A stretch of 64,000 bases of DNA from Paracoccus denitrificans (GCA_005768755.1 VAFL01000001.1:62001-126000), one strand, 5' to 3'. Numbered from the stretch's first letter, positions 22,132 to 31,033 are shown. Notes: a model not told the origin generated them from the sequence alone. Made by a program: numbers and translations.

Positions 22132-25100
22132 ATGAACGAGCAGATGGTCAAAGGGGCCCCGCCCCCAAACGGGGATTTCGCATTGGGCTTCCAGCCTGAT
22201 GGGGTGCAGCTTTTGCACCGCCACGGCAATGCCTGGGCAGAGCTGGGAAAGGCGCAATTCAACGCCGACCTCAGGGATGGCTTGGGCGATTTCGTCCAGC
22301 AGCTGCGGGCGGCGAACGCGCCTGCCGTTTCTCTGGTCATCCCGGATGAGCAGATCCTGTACACGGCCCTGGTGCTGCCTGCCGCCGCCGATACCCAAGC
22401 CGCATTGAAGGCTGGCCTGGATGGACGGACGCCATATCGCGTGGACGAACTGGCATTTGACTACGCCCCCGCCGATGCAAAGCCCGGTGCGACGGTCAAG
22501 GTGGCCGCCGTCTGGCGCCAGACGCTGCAAGAGGCAGAGGATTTTGCCGTTCGTCACGGGTTTGCACCTGATCGTTTCGTCGCGGCCCCGCCTGAGGGGC
22601 AGTTTCCCCGTGCACCGGACTTCGGGGCCACCGGACTTGCCGCAGAGTGGGCGCATGCAAGCGCCGATCTTGATCTCTCAGATGAGACGGGGTCCGATAC
22701 GCCCGCCTCGACACCGGCGGAAACGATGAAGGCGGCGATTGAAACGCCGGTCGTTGCGGTGAAAACGCAGGAACCCACTGCGCCGGTACTGTCGCGTATC
22801 ACGCCGCACGTTGTCCTGACGGCAACACCCGAAGCAGCCCCGGCACTTGTGTCGGCCTCGGTCAATTCGGGATCGATTGTTCTTCCAGGCGAAATTCGGC
22901 CCGATGCCGACCCCGATGAGCCCGCGACCGATAGGGTAGTCGAAGCCAAGGCTGACCCAGGTGCCGAAGCGACCGACGACGCCGCGCCAGCGCCCCGGCC
23001 GCTGAAACCGCTTCCGGAAAGGGCGCGCGCATTTCACGAACGCGCCAGCGAAGCGCGCAAGGCCCGTCCGGCGCCGGCTGCCGGCACGCGTCCCGTGGCG
23101 CAGGGCGGGCGGCGCAGCGGGTTGGGCGGCGCCCTTCCGTTGGTGGGAATTCTGGTGCTGGGGCTTGGTATTTCGGCCGCGCTGATCGGACGAGAAGAAG
23201 CCGAAACACCTGCCGAACCGATGGCCACACAGACTGCTATCCAGCCGACCGAACCGCAAGAGGCGCCACAGGTCGTGACCGCAGATCCGGCGCCGGCTGA
23301 TGCGCCGCTATCCGAAGCTGTGACGCAGGCAACGCCTGCAACCGATATTGCGTTACCCGAAAATATTGCTCCGCTCGATGCAGGGCAGCAAGGCGTCGAT
23401 CCTCAGACCGCCGAGGCGGTGCCATCTGTTGCGCCGACGAGTTCGGACGCATCTGTCCAGACTGCGCCCGCTGACAGCGTTGCTTCCGCGACGGAACCGA
23501 CCGTTATTCCTGCTGACTCGCCTATGGCGGCTGCAATCGCCGCTGCCTATGCGACCGCGCAGCCGCTGACAGATGAGCCAGCGCCGCAGCCGCCGGCGGC
23601 GGTTCCTCAGGTTGAAGAAGCGCCTGCTGCCGCAGCCGAGGCCCCGGCGCCGGTCAGGCCCGCGCCGACGCAATCGCGCGCAGCCCCCGACGTCGCAAGT
23701 TCCGCCCGCCCACCTTCGCGGCCGCAGAACCTTGTTCGAAGCTCAGCCGCCGCGCAGCAGGCCCCAGCTGCTGCAGAGCAATCGAGACCCGCCGCACAGT
23801 CTTCTGCCCCGGCCAGCCGTCCCGCGTCGCGGCCCGCGGCACCAGCCGCAAGCACACAGACATCCGCAACCGCCACGGCGCGCAGCAACCCCGGCGCGCC
23901 TGACAGTGCGACGCTCGTCAGTTCCGCACGTCCGAAAACGGCGCCCTCGCGCAGCGAGCCGGCTGCCGCCGCGCCTGATGCGCGGCCAGCTGTCCCGCGC
24001 AGCCCGCAGCCTTATGAGCAGCGCCAGCAGCCAGAGCCGAGCGGCGCGCGGCCGCCGCCAAAGCCCCTTACGCAATCCTCCGTTGATGGCGCCGTGCTGC
24101 AATCGCAGCCGGCGCCTCGTCATTTTGCCCTGTTCTCGGTTCGGGGGCAGGCCGAGGTGCTGGCACAGATGGATCATCCGTGGATCGCGTTGGCCGCGCC
24201 CGAACTGCGCGCGCCCGTTCGCACCGCTGAGGCGCGGCCCGTCCGGCGTCCTGTCATGAACGACGCCAGCGCCTCTGCGGTCGATGCGGCTGTCAGCGAG
24301 GCAATCGGCGGTGCGGCCCGTCCGGCGGCACGCGCATCGACTGCGGCACCCGCAACTGCGACTGCGGCGGCCGCGCCCGCATCCGGCGACGTTGTGGCAC
24401 TGAATCGTTCGGCGCGACCCGCCCACAGGCCCGGCAACGCCAGCACGGCAGGGATATCGGAAGCAACGGACAGCGCCGTTGAAGCAGCCATTGCTTCGGC
24501 CGTGTCCAGTTCCGCCGCAGTTCCGGGCCGTGTGGCCCTGCTTCCGCTGACCAGTTCGGCCCGTCCGTCATGGCGTGGCAATCGCAGCGGCGGTGCCGAT
24601 GCACCCGCCGCCAGCGGCGGTGGCACCGGGGCAGAGGGCACCCTGGCGCCAGAGCCTGAACAGAACGCAGGCCAGTCCCAGGCCGAAGCGGAAGCGGCTG
24701 CTTTGGCCGAGCGGCGCAGTCTTGACGAGGAATTGCAGCGACAGGCCGAGCAGCGCATTCGCGAACGCGCGGCCTCGGACGCCCGCGCTGCCGCCCAGGC
24801 GAAAGCAGCGGCAGAAGCCCGTGCCCGCGCCCAGGCCGAGGCGGAGGCCGCCGCAGCAGCGCGTCGCAACCAAAGATACCGCCCGCCAGAAGTCGATAAT
24901 GAACCCGAGGTTGCCTCGGCAGAAAGGGCGCCGGCCAGTGGTGCGGTTGCGGGATCGGCCACGACCAAGGGCATCGACCTCAACGCCACGCAACTGATTG
25001 GAACCGTAGGCGCCGGCAAGGCCAGCCGTGGCCTGATCCGCCTGCGCAACGGGCGCATCGTGACCGTGCGCCTGGGTGACAAGATCAACGGGGGCCAGAT

Positions 25101-25179
25101 CTCTTCGATCGGAAATGGTGGGTTGAAATACGTGAAGGCCGGCCGCGAATATAGTTTGCCGATCCTTAACGGCCGCTGA
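22132..25179 (+). CDS. Giant Ala/Pro-rich envelope protein with PilM/GspL-like and PilP/GspC-like ends
   Basis: A 1015-residue single-pass membrane protein. Residues about 1-175 resemble the cytoplasmic actin-like fold of PilM/GspL (DGVQLLHRHGNAWAELG, then AVSLVIPDEQILYTALVLP). After a low-complexity region comes one membrane segment near 333-353 (LPLVGILVLGLGISAALIG). A very long Ala/Pro-rich arm follows, with scattered SARPxxR motifs (for example SSARPPSRP, RSARPAHRP, SSARPSWRG), then a charged Ala/Arg/Glu coiled coil near 850-920. The last 70 residues (LNATQLIGTVGAGKASRGLI, RLGDKINGGQISSIG, REYSLPI) resemble the PilP/GspC periplasmic domain. The start at 22132 is chosen where the first fold begins. 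Low-complexity content can lead such proteins to be misnamed IF-2-like. Function is unknown; no secretin or pilin genes are nearby. Confidence 0.75.
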   Translation: MNEQMVKGAPPPNGDFALGFQPDGVQLLHRHGNAWAELGKAQFNADLRDGLGDFVQQLRAANAPAVSLVIPDEQILYTALVLPAAADTQAALKAGLDGRTPYRVDELAFDYAPADAKPGATVKVAAVWRQTLQEAEDFAVRHGFAPDRFVAAPPEGQFPRAPDFGATGLAAEWAHASADLDLSDETGSDTPASTPAETMKAAIETPVVAVKTQEPTAPVLSRITPHVVLTATPEAAPALVSASVNSGSIVLPGEIRPDADPDEPATDRVVEAKADPGAEATDDAAPAPRPLKPLPERARAFHERASEARKARPAPAAGTRPVAQGGRRSGLGGALPLVGILVLGLGISAALIGREEAETPAEPMATQTAIQPTEPQEAPQVVTADPAPADAPLSEAVTQATPATDIALPENIAPLDAGQQGVDPQTAEAVPSVAPTSSDASVQTAPADSVASATEPTVIPADSPMAAAIAAAYATAQPLTDEPAPQPPAAVPQVEEAPAAAAEAPAPVRPAPTQSRAAPDVASSARPPSRPQNLVRSSAAAQQAPAAAEQSRPAAQSSAPASRPASRPAAPAASTQTSATATARSNPGAPDSATLVSSARPKTAPSRSEPAAAAPDARPAVPRSPQPYEQRQQPEPSGARPPPKPLTQSSVDGAVLQSQPAPRHFALFSVRGQAEVLAQMDHPWIALAAPELRAPVRTAEARPVRRPVMNDASASAVDAAVSEAIGGAARPAARASTAAPATATAAAAPASGDVVALNRSARPAHRPGNASTAGISEATDSAVEAAIASAVSSSAAVPGRVALLPLTSSARPSWRGNRSGGADAPAASGGGTGAEGTLAPEPEQNAGQSQAEAEAAALAERRSLDEELQRQAEQRIRERAASDARAAAQAKAAAEARARAQAEAEAAAAARRNQRYRPPEVDNEPEVASAERAPASGAVAGSATTKGIDLNATQLIGTVGAGKASRGLIRLRNGRIVTVRLGDKINGGQISSIGNGGLKYVKAGREYSLPILNGR

Positions 25180-25185
25180 TTCTTC

Positions 25186-27072
25186 ATGTCTGATTTTCTG
25201 CTGCTTGCCACCGTCTATCTGCTGACGATGCTCATCGCTGTGCCGGTCTCGACCCGTTTGGGTTTGGGGTCGGTGCTCGGCTATCTGATCTCGGGGATCA
25301 TCATCGGGCCCGTGCTGGGCCTGGCCGGGCACGAGATGCATGACCTGCAGCATTTCGCGGAATTCGGCGTCGTCATGATGCTGTTCATCATCGGGCTGGA
25401 GCTGGAGCCGCGCGCACTGTGGGGGATGCGGCGTCGGCTGATTGGACTGGGCGGTCTGCAGATTGCTGGCACGATGGCACTGATCTTTGCGGCCTCGCTG
25501 GCGCTTAACCAAAGCTGGCAGGTTTCGCTAGCGCTTGGCATGATACTCGCGCTCAGTTCGACCGCGATCGTGCTGCAGACGCTGTCCGAAAAGAACCTGA
25601 TGCAGACACGAGGCGGGCGCGACACGTTCGCAGTGCTGCTGACACAGGATATCGCCGTCATCCCGATGCTGGCGCTGATGCCGCTGCTGGCAAGTTACCC
25701 CGGCAGCACGACCGCCGAGGAATCCATGGGCGGGGCCTTCATGGCCGGGCTGCCGGGTTGGGCCGCGGCCCTGGTAACGCTTGGCGCAATCGCGTTCGTC
25801 GTGCTGGCCGGCAACTATGCGGTGCGGCCGCTGTTCCGATTTGTCCATTCTGCCCGGCTGCGAGAGATGGACACGGTGATGGCCCTGTTCATCGTCGTTG
25901 GTATTGCATCGTTGATGAGCTTTGTTGGCCTGTCCCCGGCGCTTGGGACGTTTCTGGCCGGCGTGATGCTGGCAAGTTCCGAGTTCAAGCACGAGTTGGA
26001 AAGCCAGATCGAACCCTTCAAGGGTCTGCTTCTGGGCTTGTTCTTCATTACCGTCGGCGCGGGGATGGATTTCGACTTGCTGGCCGAAATGCCGGTGATC
26101 GTGATCGGCGTGACGGCAGTTCTGATTGCGATCAAGGCAGCCGTTCTGCACGCCATTGCCCGGATGGTGAAGATGAAGCCGCGCGACCGGGCACTTTTCA
26201 CGCTGTCGCTGGCGCAGGCCGGTGAATTCGGCTTCGTTCTCATTTCATACGCTGTGGCGGTGAATGTGCTGCCCGACAGGCTTGCCCAGGGCTTCCTGCT
26301 GGTCATTGCGCTGTCGATGCTGGTGACGCCACTTCTGTTCATTGCCAATGATCAGATCAGTCGCCGACTGGTCGACCCGATGGGCGACAACCCGCGCCCC
26401 GACGTGATCGACGATCAACAACCTGTCATCATCGCAGGGGTCGGGCGGTTCGGGCAGGTCGTGAACCGTCTGGTCACGTTCTCGGGACTGAAGACCACTG
26501 TTCTGGATCACGACCTGAAGCTGATTCAGCTGATGCGCCGATATGGTTTCAAGGGCTATTTCGGCGATCCGACCCGCCCCGAAATCCTGGCCGCCGCCGG
26601 AATCGAGAAGGCACAGATTCTTGTTGCGGCGCTGGATGATCCCGAAAGCAACATTAAGCTGGTGACATATGTGCGCGAGAAGCGATCAGATATCACCATC
26701 ATTGCCCGTGCCCGCGACCGGATCACGGTCTACCAGCTTTACGCGGCCGGCGCCGACCACATCGTCCGCGAAATGTACGATTCCAGCTTACGCGTGGGTC
26801 GGTATGTTCTTGAAAATGCAGGTTTTTCAGAATACGAGGCACATGAGGCCGAGGCGATTTTCTATAAGATCGACCGTGCCAGCCTGCGCGAGCTCGCCGA
26901 ATTGTGGAACCCTGCCATCCCCATCGAAGCAAACGAGGCCTACATCTCGCGCACGAAGCGGATCAATCAGGAACTGGAAAACGCGATGATGGAGCGGTTT
27001 TCGCACGGCCCTGCGGCTGGCCCTATCAAGACTGACGACCAGGCCGAGGCCGAACACGGGCTGACGGACTAG
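25186..27072 (+). CDS. CPA2 monovalent cation:proton antiporter with RCK domain
   Basis: A 628-residue KefB/KefC-type transporter. About twelve transmembrane helices fill residues 1-390, with the family's LGYLISGIIIGPVLGLAG and VVMMLFIIGLELEPRALW segments and QDIAVIPMLALMP ion-binding region. From about 415 a TrkA-N/RCK domain starts with VIIAGVGRFGQVVN, followed by AQILVAALDDPESNIKLV, which binds nucleotide. It should exchange K+ or Na+ for protons and respond to cytoplasmic ligands. No partner KefF/KefG is seen. It starts six bases after the giant protein gene and is probably co-transcribed with it. Confidence 0.93.
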   Translation: MSDFLLLATVYLLTMLIAVPVSTRLGLGSVLGYLISGIIIGPVLGLAGHEMHDLQHFAEFGVVMMLFIIGLELEPRALWGMRRRLIGLGGLQIAGTMALIFAASLALNQSWQVSLALGMILALSSTAIVLQTLSEKNLMQTRGGRDTFAVLLTQDIAVIPMLALMPLLASYPGSTTAEESMGGAFMAGLPGWAAALVTLGAIAFVVLAGNYAVRPLFRFVHSARLREMDTVMALFIVVGIASLMSFVGLSPALGTFLAGVMLASSEFKHELESQIEPFKGLLLGLFFITVGAGMDFDLLAEMPVIVIGVTAVLIAIKAAVLHAIARMVKMKPRDRALFTLSLAQAGEFGFVLISYAVAVNVLPDRLAQGFLLVIALSMLVTPLLFIANDQISRRLVDPMGDNPRPDVIDDQQPVIIAGVGRFGQVVNRLVTFSGLKTTVLDHDLKLIQLMRRYGFKGYFGDPTRPEILAAAGIEKAQILVAALDDPESNIKLVTYVREKRSDITIIARARDRITVYQLYAAGADHIVREMYDSSLRVGRYVLENAGFSEYEAHEAEAIFYKIDRASLRELAELWNPAIPIEANEAYISRTKRINQELENAMMERFSHGPAAGPIKTDDQAEAEHGLTD

Positions 27073-27110
27073 CTTTCAATTGCAGTGGCCACTTGGACAG
27101 AACGGTCATG

Positions 27111-27135
27111 AAAAAAAGGGCCGCTGACGCGGCCC
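27111..27135 (-). terminator. Terminator of carD
   Basis: GGGCCGC at 27118-27124 pairs with GCGGCCC at 27129-27135 around TGAC. On the minus strand the stem is followed by seven T residues (27117-27111), a classic intrinsic terminator 22 bases after carD. Confidence 0.9.
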
Positions 27136-27157
27136 CTTACAATCGATTGATATCTTA

Positions 27158-27667
27158 TCAAGCCGCGCGGGCGATCAGAACATCGTCGACCTTCTTCTGC
27201 GCGCCGGCATTGTCCATTCCGTTGACAGCCGCGACCTCACGGGTCAGGCGGTCCAGTGCAGCTTCGTAAAGCTGACGCTCGGAATAGGATTGCTCACGCT
27301 GATCGTCGCTGCGATGCAGATCGCGCACGACCTCGGCAATGGCCAGCAGGTCGCCCGAGTTGATTTTCTGTTCGTATTCCTGCGCACGGCGCGACCACAT
27401 CGCACGCTTTACGCGGGCCTTGCCCATCAGGGTCGCCAGCGCCTGATCGACCAGATCCGGGCTGGCAAGGCTGCGCATTCCGATTTCGGCCGCGCGGGCG
27501 GTGGGAACGCGCAGGGTCATCTTGTCCTTTTCGAACGAAATCACGAACATTTCCAGCGACATGCCGGCGACTTCCTGTTCTTCGATCGAGACGATCTTGC
27601 CCACGCCATGGGCGGGGTAAACAACGAAATCATCGGGGCGGAATTCGGATTTCTTGACTTTCGACAT
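27158..27667 (-). CDS. carD: CarD family transcriptional regulator
   Basis: A 169-residue CarD/CdnL-type protein that binds RNA polymerase beta and stabilises open complexes at rRNA and other housekeeping promoters in alphaproteobacteria and actinobacteria. The N-terminal Tudor-like domain is visible as FVVYPAHGVGKIVSIEEQEV, then FVISFEKDKMTLRVP. The helical C-terminal part has KRAMWSRRAQEYEQKINSGD with the conserved Trp and Leu-rich RDLHRSDDQREQSYSERQLY. It is monocistronic with its own terminator and a 316-bp upstream region containing a palindrome and a hairpin. Confidence 0.95.
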   Translation of the reverse strand: MSKVKKSEFRPDDFVVYPAHGVGKIVSIEEQEVAGMSLEMFVISFEKDKMTLRVPTARAAEIGMRSLASPDLVDQALATLMGKARVKRAMWSRRAQEYEQKINSGDLLAIAEVVRDLHRSDDQREQSYSERQLYEAALDRLTREVAAVNGMDNAGAQKKVDDVLIARAA

Positions 27668-27807
27668 TCATTATTCCTTCCAGCTGGTGCGGCCCTTCGC
27701 TATCGTTAGCCGCACAAATGGCCTCACGGCAGGGAACTCCCTTTCCGTCAGGCCGGATTTTCAGAACATTGCTCCGTCGGGCAGACGACGGATGGCCTTC
27801 CTTTCCA

Positions 27808-27833
27808 AGCCGGGAGAGGGCATTCACCCGGCT
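27808..27833 (-). other. Hairpin in the carD leader region
   Basis: AGCCGGG at 27808-27814 pairs with CCCGGCT at 27827-27833 around twelve bases. If transcription starts upstream it lies in the 5' leader of carD; no T-run follows, so it may be a stability or regulatory element. Confidence 0.35.
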
Positions 27834-27834
27834 G

Positions 27835-27858
27835 TTTGTGACAACAATGTATCACAAA
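27835..27858. promoter_or_regulatory. Palindrome upstream of carD
   Basis: TTTGTGA at 27835-27841 and TCACAAA at 27852-27858 are perfect inverted arms with ten bases between. It lies 168 bp upstream of carD and 126 bp after the fdxA stop. The arms resemble CRP/FNR half-sites (TGTGA and TCACA) but with ten rather than six bases of spacing, so the regulator is not identified. Confidence 0.45.
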
Positions 27859-27983
27859 ATCAGGTCTGAAAAAAGCCGTGTATGCGTGGTTGCGCAGCCG
27901 GACGCGGAGGGGCGTATTTGTTTTTCTTTTCAGGGGCTTGAACCGAAGCAGCCTGCAAGCTGTTTCGCAGCACCGCCACAGAA

Positions 27984-28322
27984 TCAGTCGCCTTCGCCGG
28001 GATTCGGGCTGAAGTATTTCTCAAGCTTGCCGGACACGCCGTCCATATCCTCATATCCGGGCATAGGGTCTTTCTTCCGCGTGATGACCGGCCAGGATTC
28101 CGAATACTTGCGGTTGAATTCGACCCAAGGCTCCATGTCCGGCTCTGTGTCAGGGCGGATTGCGTCGGCGGGACATTCAGGCTCGCATACGCCGCAGTCG
28201 ATGCATTCGTCGGGATGAATCACCAGCGTGTTTTCGCCCTCGTAGAAACAGTCTACGGGGCAGACCTCGACACAGTCGGTGTATTTGCACATGATGCAAT
28301 TGTCGGTAACGACATAAGTCAT
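27984..28322 (-). CDS. fdxA: Seven-iron ferredoxin
   Basis: A 112-residue ferredoxin of the FdxA type with a [3Fe-4S] and a [4Fe-4S] cluster. The first ligands are in CIMCKYTDCVEVCPVDCF, the second set in CIDCGVCEPECPADAI. The C-terminal extension, with WVEFNRKYSESWPVI, is the usual long tail of this family. It is an essential low-potential electron carrier in many alphaproteobacteria. The start follows AAGGGAT at a short distance. The gene has 53 bases to the olsA stop upstream and likely its own promoter. Confidence 0.97.
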   Translation of the reverse strand: MTYVVTDNCIMCKYTDCVEVCPVDCFYEGENTLVIHPDECIDCGVCEPECPADAIRPDTEPDMEPWVEFNRKYSESWPVITRKKDPMPGYEDMDGVSGKLEKYFSPNPGEGD

Positions 28323-28375
28323 CGGCGTATCCCTTTTCGCATTGGCAATTCACCTAGACCGCTGACGCGGGCCTT

Positions 28376-29242
28376 TCAAGGCCGTTCTGTGTCGCTTTTT
28401 GGGCTGACCGGGAAGGGCAGGGCATCCCGGATTACTGCCTCTGCAAGCCTGGCCAGCGACTTGCGAGATTGGCCAGCCGCAGGGATTGGCGGGTGAAGGA
28501 CAACCTCGACCCGGCCCTGGACCCTTGCCGACAAGACGGACCTGATATGGGGCCATAGATCCATATTGCCCCACCAGCCGTAGAAGCGGGGATCGCTGCC
28601 TGGCGGTGCGTGATAGATCGCTGTGACAGGCTGGATTGCCAGATCTTGCGGCATGCCATCGGCCAGAAAACCCTGGAACAAGGTTGGCTTGAACGGCAAA
28701 ACCCGCTGGCCGTCGCTGGATGTGCCTTCGGGAAAGAACAGCAACCGATGGCCGGCGCGCGTGCGCGCAGCGAACTCGGTCGTTTGCGCCGAGGCAAGTT
28801 TCGGATCGCGGGTCACGAAATGCGTGTCGGTGACGCCTGTCAGAATATTGATGCCCGGCCAGGTCGAAACTTCGGACTTGGCCACGAAGAATATCGGCAT
28901 GGCGGCATTGAGCGCGAAGATATCCAGCCAGCTGGAATGGTTCGCGACCACGGCACCGGGGCCGCGCATCGGCACGCCACGACGCGTCCAATGCAGCCCG
29001 ATGGACCACAATACGCCCCTGCAGATACCTTGAACAAATGGTCCGGTCACGGGTCTGCGTGGTCCTGCAAACAGCCTTTCCAGAAAGCGCAGTGGCACCA
29101 GAACAATGACGCCCACCATCAGGATGAGAATCCCGGGGATCCCGCGGCGCAGGATGCGCAGCCAACCGCGCAGCCCTGGTCGCGCGGTCTTCGGAAACGG
29201 CGCCTCGGTCCAGCCGGGCGGTGTCAGGTCCTGGTCTGCCAT
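28376..29242 (-). CDS. olsA: Lyso-ornithine lipid O-acyltransferase
   Basis: A 288-residue PlsC-type acyltransferase. NHSSWLD is the HX4D catalytic motif, and FFPEGTSSDG is the second, acyl-acceptor motif; VAKSEVSTWPGIN and IQPVTAIYH are motifs of the same family. An N-terminal hydrophobic segment (GILILMVGVIVLVPL) anchors it in the inner membrane. Because it follows and overlaps (19 bases) an OlsB-type N-acyltransferase, it most likely adds the second acyl chain to lyso-ornithine lipid; lysophosphatidate acylation is the alternative. Confidence 0.88.
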   Translation of the reverse strand: MADQDLTPPGWTEAPFPKTARPGLRGWLRILRRGIPGILILMVGVIVLVPLRFLERLFAGPRRPVTGPFVQGICRGVLWSIGLHWTRRGVPMRGPGAVVANHSSWLDIFALNAAMPIFFVAKSEVSTWPGINILTGVTDTHFVTRDPKLASAQTTEFAARTRAGHRLLFFPEGTSSDGQRVLPFKPTLFQGFLADGMPQDLAIQPVTAIYHAPPGSDPRFYGWWGNMDLWPHIRSVLSARVQGRVEVVLHPPIPAAGQSRKSLARLAEAVIRDALPFPVSPKSDTERP

Positions 29243-30009
29243 CTGGCGGTATAATAGTCGCGGTGCTTCTGCGACATCGCTTTCGTATCCATCAGCAGAA
29301 GAACATCCGTCGTATTGAACGCGCGATCAAGAAATGCCCCTTCGCCCACTGTGCCGCCCAGCCGAAGGTAGGCCTTGATCAGCGCAGGCATTCCGACCAT
29401 TGCTGCCCGGCGATCGAGATCTGACTGGGCAACAAGTTCCATCGTCTGAAAGCCCTCTGGTCGCGCATATGGGCGCAGATATTCAGGCGCGAGGTGGTTG
29501 TGATGTAACCAGCTGAGTGGTTGCGCCAGCGCATTGATGTCCAGCCCATGGAACGAGGCCACACCGAACAGGATCTCGATATCGCGCCCAAGAACATATT
29601 CCGACAACGCATTCCAAAGCATCAAAAGTCCGACGCCGCCACGATATTCCGGCGATACGCAGGAACGACCAAGCTCCAGCAACCGGCGGCCGGATGCTTT
29701 CAGCTTCGTCAGGTCATATTCGCTGTCGCAGTAGAACTTTCCGAAATCCGCGGCGCGCTCTCCCGGAAGCAGGCGATAGACGCCGACGACGTGATCCAGA
29801 TCGCCCGGATCCCGGCGCGTGTCGACCAGGATCAAATGATCGACGATCGGGTCGAACTCGTCACATTCCAAGCGGGCCTGATGATCCACCATCGGCCCGT
29901 CGCCGCCCAGTTCCTCGACAAAGACACGGTAACGCAGGCGCTGCGCGGCCAGAAGATCGGTCTGCTCGATCGCCAGACGGATATCGAAGAAGTTATTGTC
30001 CGGGGTCAT
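29224..30009 (-). CDS. olsB: Ornithine N-alpha-acyltransferase
   Basis: A 261-residue GNAT-fold enzyme of the OlsB family that transfers a 3-hydroxyacyl chain from acyl-ACP to ornithine, the first step of the phosphorus-free ornithine lipids. Family features include AAQRLRYRVFVEELGGDG, ECDEFDPIVDHLILVD, LELGRSCVSPEYRGGVGLL and FGVASFHGLDINA. Together with olsA it forms an olsB-olsA unit, with the genes overlapping by 19 bases. Expression often rises under phosphate limitation, but no clear Pho box was seen upstream. Confidence 0.93.
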   Translation of the reverse strand: MTPDNNFFDIRLAIEQTDLLAAQRLRYRVFVEELGGDGPMVDHQARLECDEFDPIVDHLILVDTRRDPGDLDHVVGVYRLLPGERAADFGKFYCDSEYDLTKLKASGRRLLELGRSCVSPEYRGGVGLLMLWNALSEYVLGRDIEILFGVASFHGLDINALAQPLSWLHHNHLAPEYLRPYARPEGFQTMELVAQSDLDRRAAMVGMPALIKAYLRLGGTVGEGAFLDRAFNTTDVLLLMDTKAMSQKHRDYYTARWQTRT

Positions 30010-30142
30010 CGCCTGCCTGTGGTCCGACTTCGGTCGTGTCTAGGCAAGCAACTGGCTGTTTGCAACTGCGCCGCGCGCTTGGGCGGGCTTTTGAATGCCA
30101 ATTGACTCTCTCATAGGTTGAGCTAACGTCGCTGATATGGCG

Positions 30143-30325
30143 CTATATGTCTGCATCCGTTTCAACCAGTTCCAGCTCCACCCGGCTGCCGTCGATGACG
30201 CGCTTTCCTGCTTCGGCGAAATTGACCGTAATCCTGTCGCCGATGCGCGACTGGACCTGCCCCAGACCCCATTCGGGTGCAGAGGGATGGCGGACGATCA
30301 TGCCCGGCTCAAGTATCTCATTCAT
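30143..30325 (-). CDS. DUF3553 small protein
   Basis: A 60-residue protein with MIVRHPSAPEWGLGQVQSRI and DRITVNFAEAGKRVID, a small SH3-like fold shared with the DUF3553 family and reminiscent of CarD/UvrD-C Tudor domains. AAAGGAG lies eight bases before its start. It is divergent from chpT with only 17 bases between the start codons, so their regulatory regions must overlap each other's coding sequence. Function unknown; a nucleic-acid or RNA polymerase contact is a guess from the fold. Confidence 0.85.
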   Translation of the reverse strand: MNEILEPGMIVRHPSAPEWGLGQVQSRIGDRITVNFAEAGKRVIDGSRVELELVETDADI

Positions 30326-30342
30326 CCGAAGGCTCCTTTGTC

Positions 30343-30987
30343 ATGCAATATGCCCCCCTGACCGCTGCTGCAAACACTTATCCAGATGACGCCTTCGCGG
30401 CGCATGTCGTGGCATTGGTCGGATCGCGTCTGTGTCACGATCTGGTGTCGCCACTGGGTGCGATCGGCAACGGGGTCGAGCTGTTGCAGATGGCGGGCTG
30501 CAGCGACGGCGATGAGATGCGCCTGATCGAAGATGCGCTGAAGGCGGCGCGTGCGCGGATCAACTGTTTCCGCATTGCCTTTGGCGCAGCCGGCGCGTCG
30601 CAACGTGTTTCAGCGGCCGAGTTTGCGGCGCTTGTGGCGGATATCCAGACCTCCAGCCGGTTGCGCATCGGGCTGGATATCGAAGGCGATCATTCGCGCG
30701 GCGTGGTCAAGCTGGTCCTTTTGTCGCTGATGTGCATGGAGACGGCGATGCCCTGGGGGGCGCGCGTCATGATCAGCCAGAAGGGCCGTGACTGGCGCAT
30801 ATCGGCGCAGGCTGAGCGGACTCGGCAGGACCCGGCATTATGGGCCCGGCTGGATTGCCCGCGCAGCGGCAAGGCCGAAACCGGCGCGTCAGAAGTTCAG
30901 TTCCTGCTGCTGCCATTGACGGCGGCCGAACTTGACCGCCGCGTGATCTGGTCGATGACCGAAACAAGCGTTGAAATCGGGTTCTGA
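30343..30987 (+). CDS. chpT: Histidine phosphotransferase ChpT
   Basis: A 214-residue phosphotransferase that relays phosphate from the hybrid kinase CckA to CtrA and CpdR. LVGSRLCHDLVSPLGAIGNG carries the phospho-accepting histidine in a DHp-like helix hairpin; the rest is a degenerate HATPase-like domain without ATP-binding boxes (VVKLVLLSLMCMETAMPWG). In Rhodobacteraceae the pathway controls motility, gene transfer agents and stress rather than viability. The ATG at 30343 is used because the family starts near there. Confidence 0.88.
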   Translation: MQYAPLTAAANTYPDDAFAAHVVALVGSRLCHDLVSPLGAIGNGVELLQMAGCSDGDEMRLIEDALKAARARINCFRIAFGAAGASQRVSAAEFAALVADIQTSSRLRIGLDIEGDHSRGVVKLVLLSLMCMETAMPWGARVMISQKGRDWRISAQAERTRQDPALWARLDCPRSGKAETGASEVQFLLLPLTAAELDRRVIWSMTETSVEIGF

Positions 30988-31033
30988 GGGAATGACGGGA
31001 TCGCCCGTCTTGGGCGCGGACGATCCCCCGGAT

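Noticed and set aside
23680..24610. Repetitive GC-rich DNA that could be taken for a CRISPR-like or tandem array
   Set aside because: The repetition is at the protein level, irregular in spacing, and inside a single open frame.
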